A stretch of 64,000 nucleotides of DNA, taken from Achromobacter deleyi (GTDB taxonomy: Bacteria > Pseudomonadota > Gammaproteobacteria > Burkholderiales > Burkholderiaceae_B). The stretch lies in the NCBI RefSeq assembly GCF_902859705.1, contig NZ_CADIJO010000002.1, positions 310,001-374,000 of the forward strand. The letters are read 5' to 3'. Under the pieces are notes generated by a model. It did not search any database and had not been told where the DNA came from. It saw only the letters and a list, made by a program, of their open reading frames with translations. This document shows positions 48,207 through 57,586 of this stretch, one piece after another. The position numbers and the translations under genes are program-made. Within the stretch, counting starts at the first letter, position 1; each line of letters opens with the position of its first letter.

Positions 48207-49457
48207 ATGACTTCCCCCACGGCCAGCGCCGCGCCCGCCTCGCCGGACGAAAACGTCCACTGGCGGCGCAATCTGGCGGTCTGTTTCGCCGGTTCGTTCA
48301 GCACCATCGTGGCGATGACGCTGCTGCTGCCGTTCCTGCCGCTGTATGTGGAAGAGCTGGGCGCGGTGGGCCATGCCGCCATCGTGCAGTGGTCGGGCGT
48401 GGCCTATGGCGCAACGTTTTTCGCGGCCGCACTGGTGGCGCCGCTGTGGGGCCGGCTGGGTGACCGCTACGGCCGCAAGCTGATGCTGGTGCGCGCCTCG
48501 CTGGGCATGGCGATCTGCATGTCGCTGACGGGCATGGTGCAGTCGGTGTGGCAGCTGGTGCTGCTGCGGCTGCTGGTGGGTTTTGCGGGCGGGTATGCGT
48601 CGGGCTCGACCATCCTGGTGGCGATGCAGGCGCCCAAGGCGCGGTCGGGCTGGGCCCTGGGCGTGCTGTCGGCCGGCATCATGGCGGGCAACCTGGTGGG
48701 GCCGCTCATCGGGGGCGCGCTGCCGCCGCTGATCGGCATCCGCGCCACGTTCCTCTTGGCCGGCGGCGTGATCTTCCTGGCCTTCCTGGCCACCGTGTTC
48801 CTCATCAAGGAAATGCCGCGTCCGGCCAAGCCCGCCAAGGCGGCCGGGCCCAGGAAGGGCGGCTGGGCGCAGATCCCAGACAAACGGCCGGTGGCCGCCA
48901 TGCTGGCGACCGGCATGCTGCTGATGTTCGCCACCATGTCGATCGAACCCATCATCACGGTCTACGTGGGCGAACTGGTGCAAGACCCGGCCCGCGTCAC
49001 GCTGGTGTCAGGCGTGGTGATGTCGGCGGCGGCGCTGGGCGCCATCCTGTCGGCATCGCGGCTGGGCCGGCTGGCCGACCGCGTGGGCCATTGGACGGTG
49101 ATCGTCGGTGCGCTGGCCGTGGCCGCGCTGCTCTTGATCCCGCAGGCCTTCGTGACCGCGGGCTGGCAACTGGTGGCGCTGCGCTTCCTGATGGGCCTGG
49201 CGCTGGGCGGGCTGCTGCCCTGCGTGACCAGCGTGATCCGCCACAACGTGCCCGACGGCGTGGGCGGCAATGTGCTGGGGCTGTCGATTTCGGCGCAGTA
49301 CGTGGGCCAGGTGGCAGGCCCCGTGCTGGGCGGTTTCATCGGCGGCCATTTCGGCATGCCGGCCGTGTTCCTGGGGACCGCGGCGCTGCTGGCCGTGGGG
49401 GCTGCCGTCAACGCCGTGCTGCGTGCGCGCCACCAGCGGCCGCTGGCCCAGGCCTAG
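48207..49457 (+). CDS. MFS drug exporter, MdtG-like
   Basis: A 416-aa 12-TM major facilitator. The order and wording of motifs match the MdtG branch: 'WRRNLAVCFAGSFSTIVAM', 'LPLYVEELGAVGHAAIVQWSG', motif A 'GRLGDRYGRKLMLVRASLGM', and 'SGWALGVLSAGIMAGNLVGP'. MdtG exports fosfomycin and deoxycholate in E. coli; substrates here are untested. The ATG at 48207 has AAGGA upstream. A GCCCGGC/GCCGGGC inverted repeat (49468-49495) lies between it and the convergent clpP gene and may act as a bidirectional end. Confidence 0.87.
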   Translation: MTSPTASAAPASPDENVHWRRNLAVCFAGSFSTIVAMTLLLPFLPLYVEELGAVGHAAIVQWSGVAYGATFFAAALVAPLWGRLGDRYGRKLMLVRASLGMAICMSLTGMVQSVWQLVLLRLLVGFAGGYASGSTILVAMQAPKARSGWALGVLSAGIMAGNLVGPLIGGALPPLIGIRATFLLAGGVIFLAFLATVFLIKEMPRPAKPAKAAGPRKGGWAQIPDKRPVAAMLATGMLLMFATMSIEPIITVYVGELVQDPARVTLVSGVVMSAAALGAILSASRLGRLADRVGHWTVIVGALAVAALLLIPQAFVTAGWQLVALRFLMGLALGGLLPCVTSVIRHNVPDGVGGNVLGLSISAQYVGQVAGPVLGGFIGGHFGMPAVFLGTAALLAVGAAVNAVLRARHQRPLAQA

Positions 49458-49502
49458 CGCGACGTCCGCCCGGCGAGCCTTGCGGCCTGCCGGGCGCCCC
49501 GA

Positions 49503-50108
49503 TCAATTTCCCATCGTGCGCGGGTCCATCACGCGATCGATCAGGCCCCATTGCACGGCTTCCTCGGCGCTCAGGTAGCGGTCGCGGTCCAGGCTGCGCT
49601 CGACGTCTTCGTAGCTGCGTCCGCAGTGTTCGGCGTACAGCCGGATGATGCGCTGCTTGGTGCGTTGCATTTCCTCGGCATGGATCAGCATGTCCGACGC
49701 CTGCCCCTGAAAGCCGCCCAGCGGCTGGTGCACGTGCAGGCTGGCGTTGGCCAGCGCGGCGCGGTGGCCGGGTTCGCCTGCCATCAGCAGAAACGAGCCC
49801 ATCGATCGCGCAGTGCCCATGCACAGCGTGTGCACCGGCGACTTGATGAACTGCATGGTGTCGTACATGGCCAGCCCGCTGGTGATGACGCCGCCGGGCG
49901 AGTTGATGTACAGGTGGATCGGCTTGCCGGGGTTTTCGGCTTCCAGGAACAGCAGCTGCGCGCACACCAGGGCCGACACGGCGTCGTTGACCTCGCCGGA
50001 CAGGAAAATGATGCGTTCGCGCAGCAGGCGCGAGTAGATGTCGAAGGATCTTTCGCCGCGGCCGGACTGTTCCACGACCATCGGGACGAGCTGCATCGTG
50101 TCGCGCAT
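49503..50108 (-). CDS. clpP: ClpP-family serine protease subunit (second, stand-alone paralogue)
   Basis: A 201-aa ClpP. The triad is complete: Ser102 in '[11 protein letters not shown]', His127 in '[15 protein letters not shown]', Asp176 in '[13 protein letters not shown]'. The residue before the Ser is Arg, where canonical ClpP has Ala (QAASMG). ClpP forms tetradecameric barrels fed by ClpX or ClpA. This gene is not beside tig, clpX or lon but follows arsR and SRPBCC genes on the same strand (62 bp after the latter), so it is a paralogue under other control. AGGAGC precedes ATG 50108. A specialised or mixed-barrel role is inferred. Confidence 0.88.
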   Translation of the reverse strand: MRDTMQLVPMVVEQSGRGERSFDIYSRLLRERIIFLSGEVNDAVSALVCAQLLFLEAENPGKPIHLYINSPGGVITSGLAMYDTMQFIKSPVHTLCMGTARSMGSFLLMAGEPGHRAALANASLHVHQPLGGFQGQASDMLIHAEEMQRTKQRIIRLYAEHCGRSYEDVERSLDRDRYLSAEEAVQWGLIDRVMDPRTMGN

Positions 50109-50170
50109 GGGCGAGCTCCTGTCAGGCGGCCGCAGAACGGCCGCGCATTGAAAAACAAAAAAGGGTGGCG

Positions 50171-50527
50171 TCAGGCGGCCAGCTTGAACGCCTGCCAGGG
50201 GCCGTTGGCGGCCTGCGGCACGGGCCGCGCCAGCCGGGCGTCGTCGGGCGTGTGGATGATGGTGAGGCGGGTGCCGCCGTCGGCGGTGGGGTGCAGCTGG
50301 AAGGTCACCACGCTTTCCAGGCAGGGCGGCAACGTGTCGCGCAGGCGGTAGCGAACCTCGACGCCGGGGGTGGCGGCCAGCGGCTCGGCGTCGGCCAGGT
50401 CGCCGCCGGGCAGCCATTGGTCGCGCAGCGCCGGGATGCTGAGGGCGCGCCAGACTTTTTCGGGCGGGGCGTCCAGCTCGTAGTCCAGCACCAGCGTCGT
50501 GTCCAGGTCGGGTTCCGTGGCGTTCAT
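50171..50527 (-). CDS. SRPBCC (AHSA1-like) domain protein
   Basis: A 118-aa START-like ligand-binding protein ('[20 protein letters not shown]', '[20 protein letters not shown]'). It overlaps the upstream arsR by 4 bp, the widespread ArsR-SRPBCC pair in which the regulator autoregulates and the partner probably binds a hydrophobic ligand. The C-terminus is shorter than usual AHSA1 proteins. No catalytic residues are apparent. Confidence 0.84.
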   Translation of the reverse strand: MNATEPDLDTTLVLDYELDAPPEKVWRALSIPALRDQWLPGGDLADAEPLAATPGVEVRYRLRDTLPPCLESVVTFQLHPTADGGTRLTIIHTPDDARLARPVPQAANGPWQAFKLAA

Positions 50528-50838
50528 TGGTCCATGTCCTTGAGCAGCGTTTTCAACGCGTCGACCCGCGCCGGCCAGTAGGCGCGGTACTTGCCCAGCC
50601 AGCCGGCGAGCAGCGCCAGACCGTCCGGGTCGACTTCATAGTTGACGAAGCGCCCCTGGCGTTCCTCGCGCACCAGCCGCGCCTGGCGCAATACCGCCAG
50701 GTGCTGCGAGATGGCGGGCTGGCTGATGGCCATGCCCTCGCGCAGCGCGCTGGCGTTCATGCTGCCTGCGGCGAGCTTGTCGAAGATCGCGCGGCGGGTC
50801 GGGTCGGCCAGGGCCTTGAAGACGTCGTTTTCTTGCAT
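50524..50838 (-). CDS. ArsR family transcriptional regulator
   Basis: A 104-aa winged-helix repressor of the SdpR-like group ('[19 protein letters not shown]', '[20 protein letters not shown]', '[10 protein letters not shown]'). No metal-binding Cys motif is present, so the signal is not a classical metal. It is the first gene of arsR-SRPBCC-clpP on the bottom strand, with a CATTAG/CTTATG imperfect dyad 8 bp upstream. Confidence 0.88.
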   Translation of the reverse strand: MQENDVFKALADPTRRAIFDKLAAGSMNASALREGMAISQPAISQHLAVLRQARLVREERQGRFVNYEVDPDGLALLAGWLGKYRAYWPARVDALKTLLKDMDQ

Positions 50839-50845
50839 GGCGAAA

Positions 50846-50863
50846 CATTAGCAAATACTTATG
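50846..50863. promoter_or_regulatory. Probable ArsR autoregulatory site
   Basis: CATTAG (50846-50851) and CTTATG (50858-50863) are inverted with one mismatch around CAAATA, 8 bp before the arsR start in an otherwise GC-rich context. Position and AT content fit a repressor site. Confidence 0.45.
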
Positions 50864-50930
50864 TGTCGCGCAAGCCCCGAGTATCGGGGCGGTGGCGGCA
50901 GGAAGGTCCGGGTCCGGGCGAGATCCGGCT

Positions 50931-51986
50931 TCAGTGAATCGTGCGCGCCGCCTTGCGCGCGCGCTTGATCTCATACATGCGCGCATCCGCCAGCCGCACC
51001 GCTTCTTCGGCAGCCAGGCCGCGCGGGTCCAGCGCCACGACGCCGACGCTGGCGCCTTCGTAGGGCAGGGCGGTGTCGCCCAGCTGATAGCGCCCGACGG
51101 TGGCGGCCGCCGCGCGGTCTTCCAGCGAGCGGGCGGCTTCCTGGGCGTCGCCGCGTTCGGCGTCCTGGCCCGGGGCGGCATCGCCGCGCGCCAGCGCGGG
51201 CCCGGGGCCGATCAGCACGAACTCGTCGCCGCCCAGCCGCCCGACCATGTCCGAGGTGCGCACGGCCATGGCCAGGCGCCGCGCGATTTCCTGCAGGAAG
51301 ACGTCGCCCTGCTGATGGCCGTAGGTGTCGTTGATGCCCTTGAAACCGTCCAGGTCGACCACGCCCACCAGCACGCTGTCGCCATCGCGCAGCGCGCGGC
51401 TGCGCAGGCGGTCCAGTTCTTCGTAGAGCGCGCGGCGGTTGGGCAGGCCGGTCAGCGGGTCGGTCAGCGCGTAGGCCATCAGCTGCATATTGGCCTGGCG
51501 CAGTTCCGCGACCAGTTGTTCGCGTTCGATGAAATTGGCGATCACGCTGGAAAACAGCCGCAGGATGGATTCGGCTTGCGGCGCCACGGCCTGCTGGCGG
51601 GCGCTGGCGCCGCACAGCGTGCCCAGCAGCAGGCCGTCGTCGGTGCGGATGGGGGCGCTGACGTAGGTCTGGATGCCCAGTTGCCGCGCCGCGTCGGAAT
51701 CGGGCCAGCAGGCGGCGACGTCGCTGGTGGCCATGCGGCCTTCGTCCAGCGCGCGCTTGCACAGCGTGTCGGACCACGGCACCGACAGGCCTTCGGGGAT
51801 CTGCAAGGTGCCGACGTTGCGCGCGTAGCGCACGTGCTGCTGGTCGGCGTCCGGATCGATCGACGTGAGGTAGGTGGATTCCAGGCCCGTGACGGCGCCC
51901 AGCATGTCGAGTAGGGGGCGGGTCAACTGCTCGACCGATTTGGCCGCCTGCAGCGACGCCGATAGTTCGGCAAGAATGGGGTCCAA
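50931..51986 (-). CDS. GAF-GGDEF diguanylate cyclase
   Basis: A 351-aa cytoplasmic signalling protein. The N-terminal GAF domain (about 10-155) contains 'YVSAPIRTDDGLLLGTLCGA'. The GGDEF domain (about 172-345) has an intact active site 'RLGGDEFVL' (242-246) and an inhibitory I-site RTSD (233-236) exactly five residues upstream, so it should make c-di-GMP with product inhibition. A 30-residue Ala/Asp-rich insertion follows the GGDEF strand. It is divergent from the chemoreceptor gene at 52168. The GAF ligand is unknown. Confidence 0.9.
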   Translation of the reverse strand: MDPILAELSASLQAAKSVEQLTRPLLDMLGAVTGLESTYLTSIDPDADQQHVRYARNVGTLQIPEGLSVPWSDTLCKRALDEGRMATSDVAACWPDSDAARQLGIQTYVSAPIRTDDGLLLGTLCGASARQQAVAPQAESILRLFSSVIANFIEREQLVAELRQANMQLMAYALTDPLTGLPNRRALYEELDRLRSRALRDGDSVLVGVVDLDGFKGINDTYGHQQGDVFLQEIARRLAMAVRTSDMVGRLGGDEFVLIGPGPALARGDAAPGQDAERGDAQEAARSLEDRAAAATVGRYQLGDTALPYEGASVGVVALDPRGLAAEEAVRLADARMYEIKRARKAARTIH

Positions 51987-52167
51987 CGAAAGCTCCCTGG
52001 AAAACGCTGGCGTATCGCCGCCGGCCTGCGGCCGACGGTCGCACCATTATGCCTTGCCCCTAAAGTCCCATGTTGCACTGCCGTAAGCCAGGGTGACGCG
52101 GCCGCGAGCGCCGCGTACCTGGATACCCGTGCCCTCCGGCATGGGCAGTTGCAGTCAGAAGGCAAGC

Positions 52168-54015
52168 ATGAAAATCACCTCGTTGCGCAACAGGATCCTG
52201 TTGATCACCTGCGTCACCGTCATCGGCGCGCTGGTGCTCTCGGGCATCGTCACGTACCAGATCGTGCGCGACAACATGATGGCGACCATCTCGGCCGACC
52301 TGGACGCCATCGCCGCCGGCAACGCCAGCGCCATCGAACGCTGGTCGGCCGACAAGGCCCAGGCCGTGACCGCTACCGCCGCCGTCGTCGAAAAGGGCGA
52401 CCCGCTCGGCCTGGCCAAGCTGATGGGCGAGACCAACGGCTTTCCCATCACCACCATCGGCTGGTCGGACAAGAGCTATCTGTCGACCACGCAGACGGCC
52501 GCCGACTACGATCCCACGGCGCGCCCCTGGTACAAGAGCGCGGTGGCCGCGGGCAAGCTGACCGTGACCAAGCCTTATGGCGATTCGGGCACGGGCAAAC
52601 TGTACGTGGCCTTCACCACGCCCATGGTGCGTAGCGGCCAGACCGTCGGCGCCCTGAGCGGCGCCGTGCCGCTGGACGGCATCCAGGCCATCATCAAGGC
52701 CATCCGGCCCACGCCGTCCAGCATTGCATTCGTGCTGGCCGCCGATGGCCAGGTGATCTCGCACGTGGACGACAAGCTGGCATTGAAGCCGTCCACCGAC
52801 GTGGCGGCCGAACTCACGCCTGCGGTCCTGGCGGCCATGGCGCGCGACGGCGCGGCGCCGGTGGCGGTGACGCTGGCCGGCGTGCCCAAGCTGCTCAAGG
52901 CGCGCGCCATTCCGGGCACCGACTGGTTCCTGGTGATTGCGCTGGACCGGGCCGAGGCCACGGCCGGCCTCACGCAGGTGCTCAATGCCACGCTGGTGTC
53001 GGTGGTGGTGCTGACGCTGGTGGCCGTGCTGCTGGCCAGCGTGGTGACCTCGCGCGCATTCAAGCGCCTGTCGGCGGTGCGCGACGCCATGGATACCATC
53101 GGCTCGGGCGACGGCGACATGACGCATCGCCTGGCGGTGGTGGGGCACGATGAAGTGGCGCAGATCTCGGCATCGTTCAACGCGTTTGTCGACAAGATCA
53201 GCCACGTCATGCTGGACGTGCGCACCGGCGTGCATTCCATGACCGCTGCCACCAGCGAAATCGAAATGGGCAACCGCGACCTGTCGCAGCGCACGGAAAC
53301 GTCGGCTGGTTCCTTGCAGGAAACCTCGTCGGCGCTGACGCAGCTGACCTCCAGCGTGCGCCAGACGGAAGAGACCGCGGAACAGGCGACGCGCCTGGCC
53401 ACCGAAGCCAGCTCGGCCGCCGAACGCGGCGGCCAGGTGGTGACGGACGCCGTCACCACGATGAGCGCGATCTCGCAGTCGTCCGAGCGCATCACCGAGA
53501 TCATCAGCGTGATCGACGGCATTGCGTTCCAGACCAACATCCTGGCGCTGAACGCCGCGGTGGAAGCGGCCCGCGCGGGCGAGCAGGGTCGCGGCTTTGC
53601 GGTGGTGGCGGGCGAAGTGCGCACGCTGGCGCAACGCAGCGCGGCATCGGCGCAAGAGATCCGCGGCTTGATCCAGACCTCGGTGCAGAACGTCAAGAGC
53701 GGCACCGAACGCGTGCAGGCGGCCGGTGTGACCATGGGCGAGATCGTCGACGGCATTTCGCGCGTGCAGCGCCTGGTCAGCGAGATTCACGGCGCCATGG
53801 CCGAACAAAGCGTGGGCATCAGCCAGATCGACCGCGCCGTGTCGGACATGGACCAGGCCACGCAGCAGAACGCCGCGCTGGTGGAAGAGTCGGCCGCCGC
53901 CTCGGCCATGCTGAGCGACCAGGCGCGCGCCCTGGCCGGCACGGTGGCGCTGTTCAAGCTGCGCGACAATGTGCAGGCCGCAGGGCAGCCGCGCCTGGCC
54001 CTGGCGCACGCCTGA
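52168..54015 (+). CDS. Methyl-accepting chemotaxis protein with periplasmic dCache domain
   Basis: A 615-aa transmembrane chemoreceptor. TM1 is about 8-30. A periplasmic double-Cache domain follows (about 35-270; '[20 protein letters not shown]' is the typical Cache motif), TM2 about 275-300, HAMP about 300-355, and a cytoplasmic coiled-coil signalling domain with the hairpin tip '[20 protein letters not shown]'. No C-terminal CheR-tethering pentapeptide. The dCache 'WYK...D' pattern suggests amino-acid, polyamine or organic-acid ligands. ATG 52168 has AGAAGG upstream. A strong terminator follows. Confidence 0.93.
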   Translation: MKITSLRNRILLITCVTVIGALVLSGIVTYQIVRDNMMATISADLDAIAAGNASAIERWSADKAQAVTATAAVVEKGDPLGLAKLMGETNGFPITTIGWSDKSYLSTTQTAADYDPTARPWYKSAVAAGKLTVTKPYGDSGTGKLYVAFTTPMVRSGQTVGALSGAVPLDGIQAIIKAIRPTPSSIAFVLAADGQVISHVDDKLALKPSTDVAAELTPAVLAAMARDGAAPVAVTLAGVPKLLKARAIPGTDWFLVIALDRAEATAGLTQVLNATLVSVVVLTLVAVLLASVVTSRAFKRLSAVRDAMDTIGSGDGDMTHRLAVVGHDEVAQISASFNAFVDKISHVMLDVRTGVHSMTAATSEIEMGNRDLSQRTETSAGSLQETSSALTQLTSSVRQTEETAEQATRLATEASSAAERGGQVVTDAVTTMSAISQSSERITEIISVIDGIAFQTNILALNAAVEAARAGEQGRGFAVVAGEVRTLAQRSAASAQEIRGLIQTSVQNVKSGTERVQAAGVTMGEIVDGISRVQRLVSEIHGAMAEQSVGISQIDRAVSDMDQATQQNAALVEESAAASAMLSDQARALAGTVALFKLRDNVQAAGQPRLALAHA

Positions 54016-54055
54016 CCGGCCGCCGTCTGCGCACGGCTGGCCCGCGCTACGATAG

Positions 54056-54083
54056 TCCCGCCGCAGTCCGGCGGGATTTTTTT
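54056..54083 (+). terminator. Rho-independent terminator after the chemoreceptor gene
   Basis: TCCCGCCG and CGGCGGGA form a perfect 8-bp stem with a 5-nt loop, followed by seven T residues. Confidence 0.9.
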
Positions 54084-54126
54084 CGCCGTCCTCTTCTTAC
54101 CTTTTGGTCCTTAAAAAAGGATGCCC

Positions 54127-54687
54127 ATGTTCAGCCGACGTCAGACCCTTCACGCATTGCTCCGGCTGGCCGCGGGCACGGCAGGGCTTGTCCTGGCGCG
54201 CGCCGCCTGGTCGGGCGGCTTCGGCGTGGCGCCGTCCGCATCCGAACGCGGCGCGTCGACCCAGGCGGGGGGCGCAGCGCCACGGCCCGAGTTCATGTTC
54301 TTCGATGCCTCGATCGATGCCGCGAACGTGGTGCCGCCGGTCAAGGCCCCGGCGGGCGGCTCGATGCGCGCCACGCTGTACACCGCCACCGGCGTGTTGG
54401 AATGGCGCGTGACGCTGGCCCGCATGACCGGGCCTGAAACGCAGGCGGCCTTTCACGGGCCGGCGACCGAACGCGAGAACGCGCCCGCCGTCATCGTGTT
54501 GCCGCCCTTCGTGCTGGAAGAAGACCGTGGCGCGCGTGAATTGCAGGGCCGCAGCACATTGACTGCGGCGCAGATCGAAGACCTGATCGCCGAGCGCTGG
54601 TATGTCAGCGCATCCACCGCGGCGCATCCCGATGGCGAACTGCGCGGGCAGATCAAGACCTATCGGGGCGGGGTGCACGGCGGCTGA
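54127..54687 (+). CDS. CHRD domain protein with Tat-like signal
   Basis: A 186-aa exported protein. The start 'MFSRRQTLHALLRLAAG' carries a twin-arginine motif and hydrophobic core, so Tat export is likely. AGGA five bases before ATG 54127 favours it over 54121. The mature region (about 55-180) matches the CHRD domain: 'ANVVPPVKAPAGGSMRATLY', 'GVLEWRVTLA' and the C-terminal 'HPDGELRGQI'. CHRD proteins are beta-sandwich, surface or periplasmic, of unknown function in bacteria. The gene is monocistronic. Confidence 0.83.
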   Translation: MFSRRQTLHALLRLAAGTAGLVLARAAWSGGFGVAPSASERGASTQAGGAAPRPEFMFFDASIDAANVVPPVKAPAGGSMRATLYTATGVLEWRVTLARMTGPETQAAFHGPATERENAPAVIVLPPFVLEEDRGARELQGRSTLTAAQIEDLIAERWYVSASTAAHPDGELRGQIKTYRGGVHGG

Positions 54688-55072
54688 TCGCGCCGCTTTT
54701 CAGCACCGCCTGCCACCCAGGCTTTCCTCCCTTTTTCCCTTTTCCCGGCCGTTGTCCGCAACGCCGGACCGGCCTGCGCGCGCAGTTTTCATCTTGCTGA
54801 AAATGGGGTCGTGCCTGACGGCTTCCTGAATTTTTGCACGCATTCAGAAACTAGTCAGCTTCATGTCACGCGACCTACGGGAAAGCGATAAGTGTTTGGC
54901 GCGTTCCGGCGCAAAAAGCGAAAGCAGATTGGAAGTGTCGATCTCTACTATCTGCCGAACTCGTCCGCAGCACCGAAATTTTCAGCGGGAAGACAGGCGA
55001 GCAAAGCTGGCCGGTGTGAGAACCGGGCAGAAAAAATAAGCAAAAAATGCATCGCCTGGGAGGGCGTGTCTT
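54688..55072. other. 385-bp non-coding region upstream of tctBA
   Basis: No credible gene is seen; a 65-codon open frame inside it lacks a ribosome site and coding character. The region is more AT-rich than its surroundings from about 54800 and probably holds the tctBA promoter and regulator sites. TTT-GCGC/GCGC-AAA symmetry occurs near 54897-54917, but nothing strong enough to call. Confidence 0.6.
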
Positions 55073-55501
55073 ATGTATCTAAGCAATAGAAACTTCGTCG
55101 CGGGGCTCTTCATGATCGCCTTCGCTTTGTTGTTCGGATTGGCGGCCACGAAATATCAATTGGGGACGTTCAGCCGATCCGGACCGGGCCTGTTCCCGTT
55201 GATGGTCAGTTCGCTGTTGGGGGTGATCGGCCTGATCACCGTGCTGCGCTCGCGCTTCGTGCCGCCGGTGCCGCTCAGCTACAGCTTCAAGAACATCGCG
55301 ATCATCATGCTCAGCCTGTGCGGCTTTGCGGTGGTGTCCGGTTTCATCAACATGATCGTCGGCATCGTCTTCCTGGTGTTCTGCTCGACGCTGGCCGGCA
55401 CCTCGTATTCGGTGGTGCGCAACATCAAGATTTCCCTGGGCCTGATCGCGGTGGCATTCGCTTTCCGGAATCTGCTCGGCCTTAACCTGCCCTTGTTCTG
55501 A
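55073..55501 (+). CDS. tctB: Tripartite tricarboxylate transporter small membrane subunit TctB
   Basis: A 142-aa protein with four hydrophobic helices and the TctB opening 'FVAGLFMIAFALLFGLAA' and 'SGPGLFPLMVSSLLGVIG'. GGGAGG lies upstream of the ATG. TctB is the small integral-membrane subunit that pairs with TctA and a Bug/TctC receptor for secondary uptake of carboxylates. tctA follows 13 bp downstream. No tctC is adjacent, so a receptor encoded elsewhere must serve it. Confidence 0.9.
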   Translation: MYLSNRNFVAGLFMIAFALLFGLAATKYQLGTFSRSGPGLFPLMVSSLLGVIGLITVLRSRFVPPVPLSYSFKNIAIIMLSLCGFAVVSGFINMIVGIVFLVFCSTLAGTSYSVVRNIKISLGLIAVAFAFRNLLGLNLPLF

Positions 55502-55514
55502 TAGAGCGACATCC

Positions 55515-57026
55515 ATGGAAATCCTGAACAACCTCGCGTTCGGTTTCGAACACGCGCTGACGCTGCAGAACCTGATGTACTGCGCCATCGGCTGCGTGGT
55601 CGGCACCCTGGTCGGCCTGCTGCCGGGCCTGGGCCCGCTGTCCACCATCAGCCTGCTGTTGCCGCTGACCTATTCCATTCCCACCGGCGGCGCGCTCATC
55701 ATGCTGGCCGGCATCTACTACGGCGCCCAATACGGCGATAGTGTCAGCGCCATCACCATGAAGATCCCGCATGCCAGCAGTATCGTGGCGTGTATCGACG
55801 GCTACCAGATGAACCTGAAGGGCAAGACCGGCCTGGCCTTGTTCACCGCAGGCGTCTCCAGCTTCATCGGCGGCACGGTCGCCATCGTGGTGCTGTCGAC
55901 GATGGCGCCGGCGCTGGGCGAAGTGGGCCTGCTGTTCGGTCCGGCCGACTACTGCGCGCTGATGTTGCTGGGCTTTTTCTGCGTCAGCTTCGTCAGCAGC
56001 GGCAGCCTGCTCAACGGCCTGGCCATGGCCATGATCGGCATCCTGCTGGGCGTGATCGGCACCGACGTGAACAGCGGCGTGGCGCGCTACACGATGGACC
56101 TGGCTTTCCTGCAGGACGGCGTGGGGCTGATCAGCATCGCGCTGGGCTGCTTCGGTATCGCCGAAATCGTCAAGAACCTGGACAACCGCAATACGCTGAC
56201 GCCGTTCAACGGCAAGATCAAGCTGATTCCGACGTGGCCCGAGTTCAAGCGCATCATCCCCAGCGCGTTGCGCGGCAGCGTGGTCGGTTCGGTGCTGGGC
56301 ATCCTGCCCGGCGGCGGCCCCACCATCGCGCAGTTCGCCGCCTATGCCGCCGACAAGCGCTTCAGCAAGTATCGCGACGAAATCGGTAGCGGCGCCATCG
56401 AAGGCGTGGCCGGTCAAGCCGCCGCCGACGAAGCGGCCGCACGTACCAGCTTCATTCCGCTGATGGCCATCGGCATTCCCGAAAACGCCGTCATGGCGCT
56501 GATGCTGGCCGCGTTCATCGTCAAGGGCATCCAGCCCGGCCCCAACATGATCGCCACCCACCCGGACCTGTTCTGGGGCCTGGTGGCCAGCATGTGGGTG
56601 GGCAACTGCTTCCTGCTGATCCTGAACGTGCCGCTGGTGCGCTACTGGCTGTCGGTGTTCAAGATCCCGTACACGGTGCTGTTCCCGGCGATCCTGTTCT
56701 TCTGCTGCATCGGCACGTTCAGCATCAACAACAACCTGGACGACATCTACATCACGGCAATCTTCGGCCTGATCGGCTACCTGTTCCTGCGCCTGGGCAT
56801 GGAAGCGGCGCCGTTGATGCTGGGCTTCATCCTGGGCCCGATGCTGGAAGAGAACTTCCGCCGCGCCATGCTGCTCAGCCGCGGCGAGTTCGGTACGTTC
56901 TTCTCGCGTCCGATCAGCGGCACGCTGCTGGGCCTGATCGGCGCCGCGGTGGTGTGGCAGCTGGTGGTGTTCCTGCGCAAGGCGCGCAAAGCCCCGGCGC
57001 TGGCCCCGCAGACCGCGGACCATTGA
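55515..57026 (+). CDS. tctA: Tripartite tricarboxylate transporter large membrane subunit TctA
   Basis: A 503-aa protein with about 12 TM segments. The conserved TctA signatures are 'GCVVGTLVGLLPGLGPLST' in the first helix, 'YYGAQYGDSVSAITMKIP', and the internal repeat 'GSVVGSVLGILPGGGPTIAQ', followed by 'AADEAAARTSFIPLMAIGIP'. It transports a carboxylate with a cation across the inner membrane. It is the second gene of tctBA. A 9-bp inverted repeat (57035-57070) follows, before the convergent lprI-like gene, and may be the end of the transcript. Confidence 0.93.
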   Translation: MEILNNLAFGFEHALTLQNLMYCAIGCVVGTLVGLLPGLGPLSTISLLLPLTYSIPTGGALIMLAGIYYGAQYGDSVSAITMKIPHASSIVACIDGYQMNLKGKTGLALFTAGVSSFIGGTVAIVVLSTMAPALGEVGLLFGPADYCALMLLGFFCVSFVSSGSLLNGLAMAMIGILLGVIGTDVNSGVARYTMDLAFLQDGVGLISIALGCFGIAEIVKNLDNRNTLTPFNGKIKLIPTWPEFKRIIPSALRGSVVGSVLGILPGGGPTIAQFAAYAADKRFSKYRDEIGSGAIEGVAGQAAADEAAARTSFIPLMAIGIPENAVMALMLAAFIVKGIQPGPNMIATHPDLFWGLVASMWVGNCFLLILNVPLVRYWLSVFKIPYTVLFPAILFFCCIGTFSINNNLDDIYITAIFGLIGYLFLRLGMEAAPLMLGFILGPMLEENFRRAMLLSRGEFGTFFSRPISGTLLGLIGAAVVWQLVVFLRKARKAPALAPQTADH

Positions 57027-57103
57027 GGCCGCATGGCCCTGTCGACACGGCTTGCCGGGTGGACAGGGCCTGACGGATTGCCCTGGCGCGTGCCTCGCAC
57101 GTG

Positions 57104-57514
57104 CTAGGGCAGATAGGCCTGCCACTCCTGCAACTGCCCGGTTCGCTGTTGCGTTCTCTTGAGCAGGCAGGCCATCTGGTCTGCGTTGCGTCCGGTACCG
57201 GCCTGGTTGACTCCGTACCAGGCATCGCACTCGCTATCCCGAAAACGCACCCACTGCCGTTGGGCCTGGGTGAATTTCGTTTTCAGCGCGGGGTAGTCGA
57301 TATCCTCGGTGCGAGGCTGCGACAGCCGTTTCAACACCTGCTGGTAGACCTTGTTGAGGTCGCCATCGGCCGCCTCGTAGGCGGCCTGTGCCCGCATGTC
57401 GGTACAGATGGGCGAGTAGTCGTCCGCCTTGCAGTCCTGCGCTTGCGCGCTGGACGATGCGGCCAGGACGAGCACGGCAAAGACGCGACGGCTGAGTATT
57501 GAACGCATGCGCAT
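57104..57514 (-). CDS. LprI-like (DUF1311) secreted protein
   Basis: A 136-aa exported protein: signal peptide 'VFAVLVLAASSSAQAQ', then a small helical Cys-containing domain ('CKADDYSPICTDMR', 'QWVRFRDSECDAWYG', 'QMACLLKRTQQRTGQL') matching DUF1311/LprI. Some relatives inhibit host lysozyme, others are uncharacterised. Four cysteines are in place for the two typical disulfides. Location probably periplasmic. Confidence 0.84.
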   Translation of the reverse strand: MRMRSILSRRVFAVLVLAASSSAQAQDCKADDYSPICTDMRAQAAYEAADGDLNKVYQQVLKRLSQPRTEDIDYPALKTKFTQAQRQWVRFRDSECDAWYGVNQAGTGRNADQMACLLKRTQQRTGQLQEWQAYLP

Positions 57515-57586
57515 AGGGGCGGTGGGTGGGGGGAATGCCGAATGGCAACCTCAAGCCGCTGATTATCGTCCATCCGGCCCGGCGGG

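Noticed and set aside
52060-54009. 649-codon open frame antisense to the chemoreceptor
   Set aside because: His/Arg/Gly-rich artefact of GC-biased codons; the chemoreceptor is unmistakable.
54892-55089. 65-codon open frame in the gap before tctB
   Set aside because: No ribosome site, Lys-rich composition unlike neighbours, overlaps the tctB start; treated as non-coding leader.
55482-57230. 582-codon open frame antisense to tctA
   Set aside because: No motif, and tctA on the sense strand is full length with all family signatures.
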